Assembly (NCBI GenBank): GCA_965222485.1
Contig: CBDCUC010000030.1
Coordinates: 529,605 to 593,604, forward strand
Origin: CBDCUC01 sp965222485
Lineage (GTDB): Bacteria > Pseudomonadota > Alphaproteobacteria > Rhizobiales > Hyphomicrobiaceae
DNA: 64,000 nt
Direction of reading: 5' to 3'
The notes under the pieces were generated by a model that ran no database searches, was not told where the DNA came from, and was given only the letters and a program-made list of their open reading frames with translations. The position numbers and the translations under genes are program-made. Positions 16,103 through 23,841 of the stretch are shown here, piece after piece. Position 1 is the stretch's first letter. Each line of letters opens with the position of its first letter.

Positions 16103-17032
16103 ATGAAGACTTCGAAAAACACATTCGTCGTTGCAGCACTCTACAAATTCGCGCCGCTGCCGGATTTCGCCAATTACCGGGCGGAACTGACGGCTTTGGG
16201 TGAGGATACGGACACGTCGGGCACGCTGCTGCTTGCCGCTGAAGGGATCAATGGAACAATCGCGGGTAGCAGGCAGGGCATCGACCGTATGCTTGCCCGG
16301 CTGCGCTCGCTGCCCGGGTGTGGCGATTTGGATGTGAAGGAGAGTTACGCGTCTTCCAATCCATTCTTACGCATGAAGGTACGCTTGAAGCGCGAGATCG
16401 TGACCATGGGGGTCGTTGATATCGATGCCGCAAATGAGGCAGGCACTTACGTTGAGCCGGCCGAATGGAACGAGCTGATTTCCAGGCCAGATGTCGTCGT
16501 CGTCGACACGCGCAACGATTACGAAGTGGACATTGGAACGTTCACGGGTGCTGTGAACCCTGAGACGCAGTCATTCCGTCAGTTTCCGAAATGGGCGGAC
16601 AAAACACTTGCAGGAGAGAACCGGCCCAAGTTGGCGATGTTCTGCACCGGTGGCATTCGCTGCGAAAAAGCAACCGCCTATATGAAGAGCCAAGGCTTCG
16701 ATGAGGTTTATCATCTCAGGGGCGGCATCTTGAAGTATTTGGAAGAGATCCCGGAAAAGGAAAGCTTGTGGAATGGCGAGTGTTTTGTGTTTGATCGGCG
16801 GGTGTCCGTCGGTCACGGTTTGAAGCCGGGTCCGTTTCAGTTGTGCGCCATTTGTCGGGAGCCATTTTTGTCCGGCGAGGGCGAAGGCGGGTATGCGCGC
16901 AACCCTTGTCCGACGTGCGCCGATCAAGCGGACGAAAAGCAAAAGCGTCGCGCTCGCGTACGCCAGGAACAGATTGATCGCGCGAAAGTGCTTGGGCGCA
17001 AGCACCTGGGCCCGCGCAAGGCAGAGGCTTGA
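16103..17032 (+). CDS. trhO: tRNA uridine(34) hydroxylase TrhO (rhodanese family)
   Basis: Oxygen-dependent hydroxylation of U34 in certain tRNAs, the first step toward wobble 5-oxyacetyl or methoxy uridine. 309 residues with the TrhO (YceA) layout: an N-terminal acylphosphatase-like domain (LLLAAEGINGTIAGS, NPFLRMKVRLKREIVTMG), a rhodanese domain with the active Cys in MFCTGGIRCEKATAY, and a C-terminal cysteine-rich segment (CAICREP, CPTC) followed by a basic tail. Transcribed alone; the VOC gene follows by 66 bases. Confidence 0.92.
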   Translation: MKTSKNTFVVAALYKFAPLPDFANYRAELTALGEDTDTSGTLLLAAEGINGTIAGSRQGIDRMLARLRSLPGCGDLDVKESYASSNPFLRMKVRLKREIVTMGVVDIDAANEAGTYVEPAEWNELISRPDVVVVDTRNDYEVDIGTFTGAVNPETQSFRQFPKWADKTLAGENRPKLAMFCTGGIRCEKATAYMKSQGFDEVYHLRGGILKYLEEIPEKESLWNGECFVFDRRVSVGHGLKPGPFQLCAICREPFLSGEGEGGYARNPCPTCADQADEKQKRRARVRQEQIDRAKVLGRKHLGPRKAEA

Positions 17033-17098
17033 ATGGGGCGGAGCAATGGCTCTGCGATTCCATCTTTGAACTCGTAGGCCCAAGTAAAGGATCGTTCG

Positions 17099-17491
17099 AT
17101 GTCCTCTCCACGTAACGATAAAGGTATTGATTACGTCGAGTTGGTGGTGCGCGATATTGCGCGGGCCAAAGACTTTTATGGCCGCGCGTTCGGTTGGACG
17201 TTTACCGATTACGGTCCGGAGTACACGTCGTTTTTTGACGGGCGCCTGGAAGGCGGGTTTACAAGCGAGGGCACACCGCGACCAGGCGGGCCACTGGTTG
17301 TTCTTTATGCCGTCGACCTTGAGGCTGTGTTGAAGGCTGTTGAGGGGGCGGGGGTTGAAATCAGCAAACCGATCTTTTCGTTTCCAGGCGGGCGCAGGTT
17401 TCACTTCATCGATCCGGATGGCTACGAATTGGCGGTTTGGTCGGAAAATGAGCCTGCCGGTGACCAAGTGCCTCCGCCTATCGGGGATTAA
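17099..17491 (+). CDS. VOC (glyoxalase/bleomycin-resistance) family protein
   Basis: 130 residues with a single vicinal-oxygen-chelate domain: DYVELVVRDIARAKDFYGRAFGW, then FDGRLEGGFTS and a C-terminal FPGGRRFHFIDPDGYELAVW, which supplies the late metal-ligand-type glutamate. Likely a dimeric metalloenzyme or small-molecule binder. The substrate cannot be assigned, and the family is very broad. Same strand as trhO, with modest spacing, so co-transcription is possible. Confidence 0.85.
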   Translation: MSSPRNDKGIDYVELVVRDIARAKDFYGRAFGWTFTDYGPEYTSFFDGRLEGGFTSEGTPRPGGPLVVLYAVDLEAVLKAVEGAGVEISKPIFSFPGGRRFHFIDPDGYELAVWSENEPAGDQVPPPIGD

Positions 17492-17650
17492 AAAAAGACG
17501 AAGGCTCAACTGGTTAGGGCCCTGCCAGTAAAAAAAATAGAGAACAACTGGCTTTCCCAGCGACGGATTTTGCCGTCCTTCGGCGTTATAGCAGCATCAC
17601 GCCACGACTTCGGCGCGCCTTTGTCGGCGCCCAAACAAGGAGACATGTCG

Positions 17651-18178
17651 ATGAGAATGAGCAAAGCGTTGCTGCTTGCAGGCCTGGGTACTGTTGTTGC
17701 CACGGCAGGCGTCGTTGCCACCCATGCGGTTGCGGGCGACGGCTGGGGCAAACGCGGTCATCATGGCTGGGGCCATCACGGCCGTTACGGCGGCGGAAAA
17801 CTGCGCCGCATGCGCAGGATGGATGCCGACAAGAACGGTGAGATCACGATGGAAGAATTGGAAGAGGCTCGTGCGGAGCGTTTCGAACAGCTCGACCAGG
17901 ATGGTGATGGCGCGGTAACGCGCGAGGAGCTAATCGAGCGTGCCAAAGCCCGTGTAATGGAACGCATAGAGCGGCGCACGACACGCAGGATGAGACGTCT
18001 CGACGCGGATCGGGATGGCAAGGTCACCCCGGAAGAATTCAATCGTCACGCCAAGGAGCGTTTCGTTTGGGCCGACCTTAACGATGACGGCAAGCTTTCA
18101 GGCGATGAACTGCCTGGCCGCCGCTGGAAGCGTGGAGGCCGCAAGGGTGGCGACGACAACGAACGCCAGCGTGACTAG
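17651..18178 (+). CDS. Exported four-EF-hand protein
   Basis: 175 residues from ATG 17651, eight bases after GGAG; ATG 17645 is too close to it. A signal peptide (LLLAGLGTVVATAGVVATHAVAG) is followed by a short His/Gly-rich stretch (KRGHHGWGHHGRYGGG) and four EF-hand-like loops: DADKNGEITMEE, DQDGDGAVTREE, DADRDGKVTPEE and DLNDDGKLSGDE. These have Asp/Asn at positions 1, 3 and 5 and Glu at position 12, so calcium binding in the periplasm is expected. The histidine cluster could bind a transition metal. It precedes an ECF sigma gene and may be its target or its sensor. Confidence 0.88.
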   Translation: MRMSKALLLAGLGTVVATAGVVATHAVAGDGWGKRGHHGWGHHGRYGGGKLRRMRRMDADKNGEITMEELEEARAERFEQLDQDGDGAVTREELIERAKARVMERIERRTTRRMRRLDADRDGKVTPEEFNRHAKERFVWADLNDDGKLSGDELPGRRWKRGGRKGGDDNERQRD

Positions 18179-18185
18179 GCTCTTT

Positions 18186-18216
18186 GCCCTGCCCCGCTGA
18201 TCTGGTGGGACAGGGC
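18186..18216 (+). terminator. Hairpin after the EF-hand gene
   Basis: GCCCTGCCCC (18186-18195) pairs with GGGACAGGGC (18207-18216) apart from one C-A mismatch, around an 11-base loop, seven bases after the stop. No T run; a partial terminator separating the EF-hand gene from the sigma factor gene is plausible. Confidence 0.45.
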
Positions 18217-18334
18217 CCGCTGACGCGCCGGCATGCTGTGATTTGGTCCGGATCGCCGATCGACCGTGTTTCCCTGTTGGTACTTTCGGTGCATTGAACC
18301 TCTAGACTGAAGTGAGCAGCGAAGGGACGTGCGA

Positions 18335-18961
18335 GTGGCAGGCCAAGAAGACATGCCGGAGACGCGTGATGCGCTCCGGCAATGGCCGAAGATTGACGGC
18401 TCTGAAGACGCTGAGTTTGTCATGCGCGCGTTGCGTGGCGATCGGCATGCCTTTGAAGCCATCGTCACGCGCCACCTTCCGAAGGTGCTGTCGATTGCGC
18501 GCCGGCTCACGGGTAACAGTACGGATGCTCATGATATTGCACAGGTTACCTTTGAAACTTTATGGCGAAACTTATCAGCGCTTAAGGTGGGTGAAGCCGG
18601 GCTTATGCCCTGGTTGGCGCGGGTTGCAACCAATGCTTCAAAGGATCAATTGCGCCGGCGCAGGCATGATGACTCCGTCGAGGCGATGGAGCTCCCATCC
18701 GCTGACAATCAGCACCGGGCGGCAGAGGAGCAAGAATTGGCGCGTGCGGTTGATGCAGCGCTGCGAGACTTGCCCGAACGGCAACGGGCAGCATTGGTGT
18801 TGTTTCACTACGAACAATTCTCATTGCGCGAGACGGCCGGCGTTCTTGAGACAACACCGGATGCCGTTGAATCCTTGCTTGCAAGGGCGCGACGTGGGCT
18901 CAAGGCGAAATTTCAAGGGCGCTGGGGAGAGCTGCGTCCCGACGAGTACCCCAATGACTGA
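18335..18961 (+). CDS. ECF-type RNA polymerase sigma factor
   Basis: About 208 residues. Region 2 shows DAEFVMRALRGDRHAFEAIVTRHLPKV, then LTGNSTDAHDIAQVTFETLWRNL. Region 4 shows LPERQRAALVLFHYEQFSLRETAGVLETTPDAVESLLARARRGLK. The absence of regions 1 and 3 makes it an extracytoplasmic-function sigma factor. GTG 18335 has AAGGGA at good spacing; GTG 18329 and ATG 18353 are alternatives. It directs polymerase to an unknown regulon and is presumably held by the membrane protein encoded next. The EF-hand gene upstream and metal-sensor-like gene downstream suggest envelope metal or calcium stress as the signal. Confidence 0.92.
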   Translation: MAGQEDMPETRDALRQWPKIDGSEDAEFVMRALRGDRHAFEAIVTRHLPKVLSIARRLTGNSTDAHDIAQVTFETLWRNLSALKVGEAGLMPWLARVATNASKDQLRRRRHDDSVEAMELPSADNQHRAAEEQELARAVDAALRDLPERQRAALVLFHYEQFSLRETAGVLETTPDAVESLLARARRGLKAKFQGRWGELRPDEYPND

Positions 18962-19024
18962 CCGGAATTTGGCGCGGTAAGCGGACGTGCCTCGATATTT
19001 GGAATCTGTAGGCGATGGCGAGAC

Positions 19025-19579
19025 ATGACGATTAGGGACGACTTCAAAGATGCCGCGATGACGTTTGGGGCGGATGTGAACCGCTGGCCGGATGATGTGC
19101 GTGCGCGGTTTTCAGACGTGATTGCGCGTGGTGATGCTGCTTTGCTTTTGCGGGAAGCGGCCGAGCTTGACCGGGTCTTGAGCTTCGCGCCTGGACCAAG
19201 TTTCAGCGAGCAGCGTCTTGCGACCGATGCTGTTTTGAAGGGTATCGGCGCGTACGCAAGAGGTGACAGTGAAACTGCAACGGCAAATGAGGTTACGTCG
19301 CTCGGGATATGGCAACGGACGGGTGCAGCGTTTAAGCGTCTGGTGGATTTTTTGGATTGGATCTTGCCTGCCGGCGGCAAATGGCAGTCGGCAAGTGTGC
19401 TTACGGCGTCTCTGGTGCTGGGTGTCGCGCTGGGCGCAACAGGCAACGAATTGAACGAAGCGTCATTGTTAGACACCGATGATGTCGTGATCGTTGCAGA
19501 GACTGAGATATTCACCTCGGGGTCTTTTTTGGACGACTTCGATACAGTTGAGACGAGCGATGAGGATGATTTGCTATGA
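19025..19579 (+). CDS. Putative membrane regulator (anti-sigma candidate)
   Basis: 184 residues. The N-terminal cytoplasmic part contains FGADVNRWPDDVRARFSDVI and an AAELDRVLSF segment, a pattern I associate with alphaproteobacterial proteins encoded beside ECF sigma factors. A single membrane helix follows (ASVLTASLVLGVALGAT). The C-terminus is short and very acidic (FLDDFDTVETSDEDDLL). No zinc-type HxxxCxxC anti-sigma motif is present. Its ATGA overlap with the metal-sensor-like gene implies translational coupling. Anti-sigma function is inferred from position and topology only. Confidence 0.7.
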   Translation: MTIRDDFKDAAMTFGADVNRWPDDVRARFSDVIARGDAALLLREAAELDRVLSFAPGPSFSEQRLATDAVLKGIGAYARGDSETATANEVTSLGIWQRTGAAFKRLVDFLDWILPAGGKWQSASVLTASLVLGVALGATGNELNEASLLDTDDVVIVAETEIFTSGSFLDDFDTVETSDEDDLL

Positions 19580-20073
19580 GTGATGTGTCGCCAACTGGAG
19601 GTGCGGGTGCGTCGGCGTCTAAGCGGCGTTGGGTTTGGCCTTTGCTGATTGTGTCTCTGGCCGTGAATTTGTTTGTTCTCGGGATCATGTTCGGCCATCA
19701 CGTTATCGGTCGTCATGGGCCGGGATGGCATCACCGCGGCGTGCACGCAATACTTTCCCACATACCGAAGGATGACCGGCAAAAGGTTCGCGCAGCATTG
19801 TGTGAGGCGGTGCCAGATTTTCGCGCGTTACGTCGGGACATGCGCAAGCGGCGGCGTGATTTGCACGATATGCTCGATCAGGACAGCGTTGACTACCCAG
19901 CTCTTCAGCAAAGGTTGGAAGAGATCATCGATGAGCGCGCAAAGACGCGCAAGGACGCATTGCCGCGCGTAATTGAAGTAATGAAACTGGTGCCGGCGGA
20001 AGATCGGGCAGGTTTGTTGCGGCTTGCCCTGCACCCACGTGGGCGCAGAGGGCTTCACAAGTTATGTCGGTGA
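19576..20073 (+). CDS. Periplasmic metal-sensor-like protein
   Basis: 165 residues: one N-terminal membrane anchor (VWPLLIVSLAVNLFVLGIMFG), a His-rich linker (HHVIGRHGPGWHHRGVH), then an all-helical periplasmic domain (DDRQKVRAALCEAVPDFRALRRD, ALQQRLEEIIDERAKTRK) resembling the CnrX/Spy-like heavy-metal resistance family. CnrX transmits metal signals to an ECF sigma/anti-sigma pair, which matches the two genes immediately upstream. The metal or signal is unknown. The start overlaps the previous stop by four bases. Confidence 0.8.
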   Translation: MSDVSPTGGAGASASKRRWVWPLLIVSLAVNLFVLGIMFGHHVIGRHGPGWHHRGVHAILSHIPKDDRQKVRAALCEAVPDFRALRRDMRKRRRDLHDMLDQDSVDYPALQQRLEEIIDERAKTRKDALPRVIEVMKLVPAEDRAGLLRLALHPRGRRGLHKLCR

Positions 20074-20105
20074 TTTGTGGCCGGTGGGGTTTTGCCGTGT
20101 GGATA

Positions 20106-20642
20106 TCAGAGCATGCGGCGCAGCGTGCCGTGACCGTCGATGATCTGATGTTTGAGAGCTGCGCCTGCATGCATTGCGACAATCGCGAGTAGTCCATAGG
20201 ACGCATAGTAGTGCAGTGCGATTGCCAGATCGCGCAAGCGTTCTGATTTTCCCGTTAGCGCGGGAACGTCCACCAGTCCGAAGAACGAGACGTCGTGGCC
20301 GGCTGATGTGGCGATGAGATAACCTGTGATGGGTAACAGGAACATGGCCAGGACAAGGACGACGTGAACAGTGCGCGCTGCAGCCTTTTCCCAGGATTTC
20401 AGCTCTTTTTGTAGATGCGGCGGCGGCGAGGTGCGATGCCAAAGGATTTGCAAAGCAGCCGCCAATAATACAGCGAGGCCGATTGATTTGTGTAACTCGG
20501 GCGCGCGGTGATACCAGGTACTGTAATAGTCCAGCCCAACCATCCACCAACCCAGCCAGGTCAGCCCGATGATCGACAGGGCGATCAGCCAGTGCAATGA
20601 CTTGCTGATCAGCCCATATTGCGATGGCGAGTTTGTTAGCAT
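20106..20642 (-). CDS. Cytochrome b561 family protein
   Basis: 178 residues with four predicted membrane helices and histidines placed for two b-type haems: KSLHWLIALSIIG, APELHKSIGLAVLL, ARTVHVVLVLAMFLL and IALHYYASYGLLAIVAMHAG. Likely moves electrons between quinol and a periplasmic acceptor. It follows the YceI gene by 11 bases, the same YceI/b561 pairing found in many bacteria, so the two probably form an operon and act together. Confidence 0.9.
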   Translation of the reverse strand: MLTNSPSQYGLISKSLHWLIALSIIGLTWLGWWMVGLDYYSTWYHRAPELHKSIGLAVLLAAALQILWHRTSPPPHLQKELKSWEKAAARTVHVVLVLAMFLLPITGYLIATSAGHDVSFFGLVDVPALTGKSERLRDLAIALHYYASYGLLAIVAMHAGAALKHQIIDGHGTLRRML

Positions 20643-20653
20643 TTCCGTGCGGC

Positions 20654-21244
20654 TTATTTGGCCTTGAGGCCTTCAAGGAACAACTCGATTTCAACTTTTT
20701 CCGCCGAAGGCCCGAGGTTTTTGGTCATGCCGAAATCTGAACGGTTCATAACGTAGCTTCCTTCAAACCCAGCGCGGTAGCCGCCCCAGGGGTCGTCGCC
20801 TTCGCCGATTTTTTTGATTTCAAAAGAGATGGGTTTTGTCACGCCCAGGAGTGTTAGATCGCCCGATAGCGTGCCACCGTTAGCATCGCCTTTGAACCCG
20901 GTGGACTTGAAGGTCGCGGTGGGAAATTTTTCGACATTGAAGAAATCTGGACTGCGCAGGTGCTTGTCGCGCTCGGCCCAATTTGTGTCGATGCTGGTCG
21001 TGTCGATTGTCAGCGAAACGCTCTGTGCTTCCGGGCCGGCGGCGGGATCGTATTGCATGGTGCCTTCAAACTTGTTGAAGCGGCCGAGGAGCCAGCTGAA
21101 GCCAAGGTGTCCTGTGCGGAATTTGATAAACGAGTGAGATAGGTCGATCTTGTATTCGGCAGCGGCCAGGCTAGTGCTGGAAATTGCCAGCAATGCAGCG
21201 GCGAGGATAGAGGATCGGGGGTTTGCGGAAATGATTGGCATCAT
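20654..21244 (-). CDS. YceI family periplasmic protein
   Basis: 196 residues with a signal peptide (ILAAALLAISSTSLAAA) and the YceI lipocalin-like barrel: YKIDLSHSFIKFRTGHLGFS, FNKFEGTMQYDP, SVSLTIDTTSIDTNW, LRSPDFFNVEKFPTATFKST, GDLTLLGVTKPISFEI and NRSDFGM. The barrel binds isoprenoid or amphipathic lipids in characterised homologues. First gene of a two-gene operon with the b561 cytochrome. Confidence 0.92.
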   Translation of the reverse strand: MMPIISANPRSSILAAALLAISSTSLAAAEYKIDLSHSFIKFRTGHLGFSWLLGRFNKFEGTMQYDPAAGPEAQSVSLTIDTTSIDTNWAERDKHLRSPDFFNVEKFPTATFKSTGFKGDANGGTLSGDLTLLGVTKPISFEIKKIGEGDDPWGGYRAGFEGSYVMNRSDFGMTKNLGPSAEKVEIELFLEGLKAK

Positions 21245-21577
21245 AAAAAACCTCTTCCAGTTCTATAATTCGGCCCGCAAGCCAAGCGTGGGTTCGTTAC
21301 AGCTTGAGGCGTTTCGGTCTTAAACAAACGGTCCCAGCGCATCGTGGGAACGCGTTCGGCCGCGTTGTGGTGGCCAGCATGGGCCTGGGCGCTAGCGATC
21401 CTATGCCAAGGCACGGATGCTTGAGCGTCAAATCACAATTGCGCAAGGCAATAGCTTGCAGCAGAGGCGCCAGTGTGGCGGGCCTATGGGCAATAAAATT
21501 GGGGCGAAGTCCGTAGTATGTTTGGACTTCGCCCTGATCGGTTTAGCTGATGGATTGTTCCACGGGCCCTTTAAGCC
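21245..21577. other. Intergenic yceI - rpoD
   Basis: 333 bases holding the yceI promoter (leftward) and the rpoD terminator at 21502-21534. No gene could be supported between them. Confidence 0.5.
21502..21534 (-). terminator. rpoD terminator
   Basis: Perfect 11-base-pair stem GGGCGAAGTCC / GGACTTCGCCC with an 11-base loop, located 44-76 bases beyond the rpoD stop. Reading leftward it is followed by CAATTTTATTG, a modest T-rich tail. Confidence 0.75.
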
Positions 21578-23659
21578 TTAGCTGTCAAGGAAGCTACGCA
21601 ATTTGCGCGACCGGCTTGGATGCTTGAGTTTGCGCAGGGCCTTGGCCTCAATTTGGCGAATACGTTCGCGCGTCACCGAGAACTGCTGGCCGACTTCTTC
21701 CAGCGTATGATCGGTATTCATGCCGATGCCAAAGCGCATGCGCAACACGCGCTCTTCGCGCGGGGTCAGCGATGCGAGAACCCGCGTCGTCGTTTCGCGA
21801 AGGTTGGATTGAATGGCGGCATCGATTGGGAGCACGGCATTGCGGTCTTCGATGAAATCGCCGAGGTGGCTGTCTTCCTCATCTCCGATCGGTGTCTCAA
21901 GGCTGATCGGTTCCTTGGCGATCTTCAGGACCTTGCGCACTTTTTCCAGTGGCATGGCGAGCTTCTCGGCCAACTCTTCCGGTGTCGGTTCGCGCCCGAT
22001 TTCATGCAGCATCTGGCGTGATGTTCTGACGATCTTGTTGATCGTTTCGATCATGTGCACCGGAATACGGATTGTGCGCGCCTGGTCGGCAATCGAGCGC
22101 GTGATGGCCTGACGGATCCACCACGTCGCATAGGTCGAAAATTTGTAGCCACGCCGGTACTCGAACTTGTCGACGGCCTTCATCAGTCCGATGTTGCCTT
22201 CCTGGATGAGGTCGAGGAACTGCAGGCCGCGGTTTGTGTACTTTTTGGCGATGGAGATAACCAGGCGCAGGTTGGCTTCGACCATTTCCTTTTTGGCCTG
22301 GCGTGCTTCGCGCTCACCCTTCTGCACTGCTTTAACGATGCGGCGGAATTCCTGAATTTCAAGACCGGTTTCGGAGGCAAGTGCAAAAATTTCGTTGCGC
22401 AGGTCGTTGATGCGGTCGCTCTGGCCGTCAGCAAATGCCGCCCACTTCTTGCCGCCTTTTGACATGCGTTCAAGCCAGGTCTGGTCAAGCTCGTTGCCGA
22501 AGTACTCGGAAATGAACTCCTGACGCGATACGCCACAACTGTCTGCCAACCGCATCAGGCGGCCTTCCAGGCTGATCAAGCGCTTGTTGATTGCGTAAAG
22601 TTGCTCGACGAGGCTTTCAATACGGTTGTTGTTGAGGTGCAGGCTCTTGACGTCGGATACAATGCTTTCGCGCAGTTTGTCGTAGGCGCGCTTTTGCTGG
22701 TTTGAACTTTCTTCACCGGCGGCCTGTTGCTCCAGCTTTTTATCCTGCTGCTTGCGCAACTTCTTGTAGGCGTCAGCAATGCTATCGAATGTTTCCAGGA
22801 CCTTGGGTTTGAGTTCGGCTTCCATTGCGGCAAGCGACATGGAGTTTTCAAACTCATCATCGTCGTCGTCGTCATCCGACTCGCCTTCGGTCTGTGGGCC
22901 TTGTTCGCCGTCGCCCGCAGGTTGCGGCGATGATGGGTTGGCTTCTGCGGAGGGCTGGTCCGTCTGAGTGGGGCCCGCACCCGTGGTAGCGGCTTCGTCA
23001 CCTCCTTCGGCTGCGTTCTCGTCCTGCTCCTGGGGGATTTTGGCGTCGGGGCCTTCGTAGGTTGCTTCCAGATCGATGATTTCGCGCAGCAGAATGCTGG
23101 AGTCGTTAAGTTCGTCCCTCCAGATGATGATCGCCTGGAAGGTCAGTGGGCTTTCGCACAATCCAGCGATCATTGCCTCGCGGCCGGCCTCAATGCGCTT
23201 GGCGATCGCAATTTCGCCTTCGCGGGATAGAAGCTCGACGGATCCCATCTCGCGTAGGTACATGCGCACAGGATCATCGGTCCGGTCAGCCGGTTCGGAT
23301 TTTGCCGGCGTCTTGGTCGGCAGGTTCTGGGTGGTGAGTTCGCGGCTGCCGCTCGCCTCCTCGGCCTCTTCCTCGCCGTCTTCGCCGTCTTGTGATTCTT
23401 CCGTGTCGTCGTTCTCGACGACGTTAATTCCCATATCGGAAAGCATCGCCATGATGTCTTCGATCTGCTCGGAGGATACTTCCTCGGAGGGCAGGACGGA
23501 ATTTAGCCCATCATAGGTGACGTAGCCGCGCGCCTTAGCTGCTTTTAGAAAGCGCTTGACTGCCTGGTCAGACAGATCGAGCAGTGGGCTATCGCGCTCT
23601 GTCGATTCCGCATCCGACGCCCGTGCAGACTTTTTCTCAGCTTGCTTGACTTTTGCCAT
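21578..23659 (-). CDS. rpoD: RNA polymerase primary sigma factor RpoD
   Basis: Housekeeping sigma-70, 693 residues. Region 1.1 (KRFLKAAKARGYVTYDGLN), region 1.2 (DDPVRMYLREMGSVELLSREGE), a long non-conserved region with a run of seven Asp near residue 265, region 2 (NLRLVISIAKKYTNRGLQFLDL, FEYRRGYKFSTYATWWIRQA), region 3 and region 4.2 (EEVGQQFSVTRERIRQIEAKAL) are all present. It is the last gene of a yqeY-dnaG-rpoD cluster, the local version of the macromolecular synthesis operon. A strong terminator follows. Confidence 0.97.
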   Translation of the reverse strand: MAKVKQAEKKSARASDAESTERDSPLLDLSDQAVKRFLKAAKARGYVTYDGLNSVLPSEEVSSEQIEDIMAMLSDMGINVVENDDTEESQDGEDGEEEAEEASGSRELTTQNLPTKTPAKSEPADRTDDPVRMYLREMGSVELLSREGEIAIAKRIEAGREAMIAGLCESPLTFQAIIIWRDELNDSSILLREIIDLEATYEGPDAKIPQEQDENAAEGGDEAATTGAGPTQTDQPSAEANPSSPQPAGDGEQGPQTEGESDDDDDDDEFENSMSLAAMEAELKPKVLETFDSIADAYKKLRKQQDKKLEQQAAGEESSNQQKRAYDKLRESIVSDVKSLHLNNNRIESLVEQLYAINKRLISLEGRLMRLADSCGVSRQEFISEYFGNELDQTWLERMSKGGKKWAAFADGQSDRINDLRNEIFALASETGLEIQEFRRIVKAVQKGEREARQAKKEMVEANLRLVISIAKKYTNRGLQFLDLIQEGNIGLMKAVDKFEYRRGYKFSTYATWWIRQAITRSIADQARTIRIPVHMIETINKIVRTSRQMLHEIGREPTPEELAEKLAMPLEKVRKVLKIAKEPISLETPIGDEEDSHLGDFIEDRNAVLPIDAAIQSNLRETTTRVLASLTPREERVLRMRFGIGMNTDHTLEEVGQQFSVTRERIRQIEAKALRKLKHPSRSRKLRSFLDS

Positions 23660-23841
23660 GTGTCGAAAGTCCCGAATTCGGTGTTCTTAAACAAATCCAT
23701 GCGCGGACCGGCCGGCAGGCGGGAACGCGCTTGTGCGATTTGGGCCGGCAATGTGATGAAGTAGATAAGACCAAGCTCCCACTGGCTGGTGGCAATCGCT
23801 GGTTGGAGTTACTGTGTGCATCTTGGCCTTGACTGAAGTCT

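Noticed and set aside
16571..17509. Long minus-strand open frame under trhO and the VOC gene
   Set aside because: Antisense to two recognised genes, Arg/Pro-rich, no motifs.
18913..19782. 289-codon minus-strand open frame
   Set aside because: Antisense to the ECF module; Ser/Arg-rich shadow without ribosome site.
22847..22875. Run of GTC/ATC-type repeats inside rpoD
   Set aside because: It encodes the acidic Asp run of the non-conserved region and is normal low-complexity coding sequence, not a repeat element.
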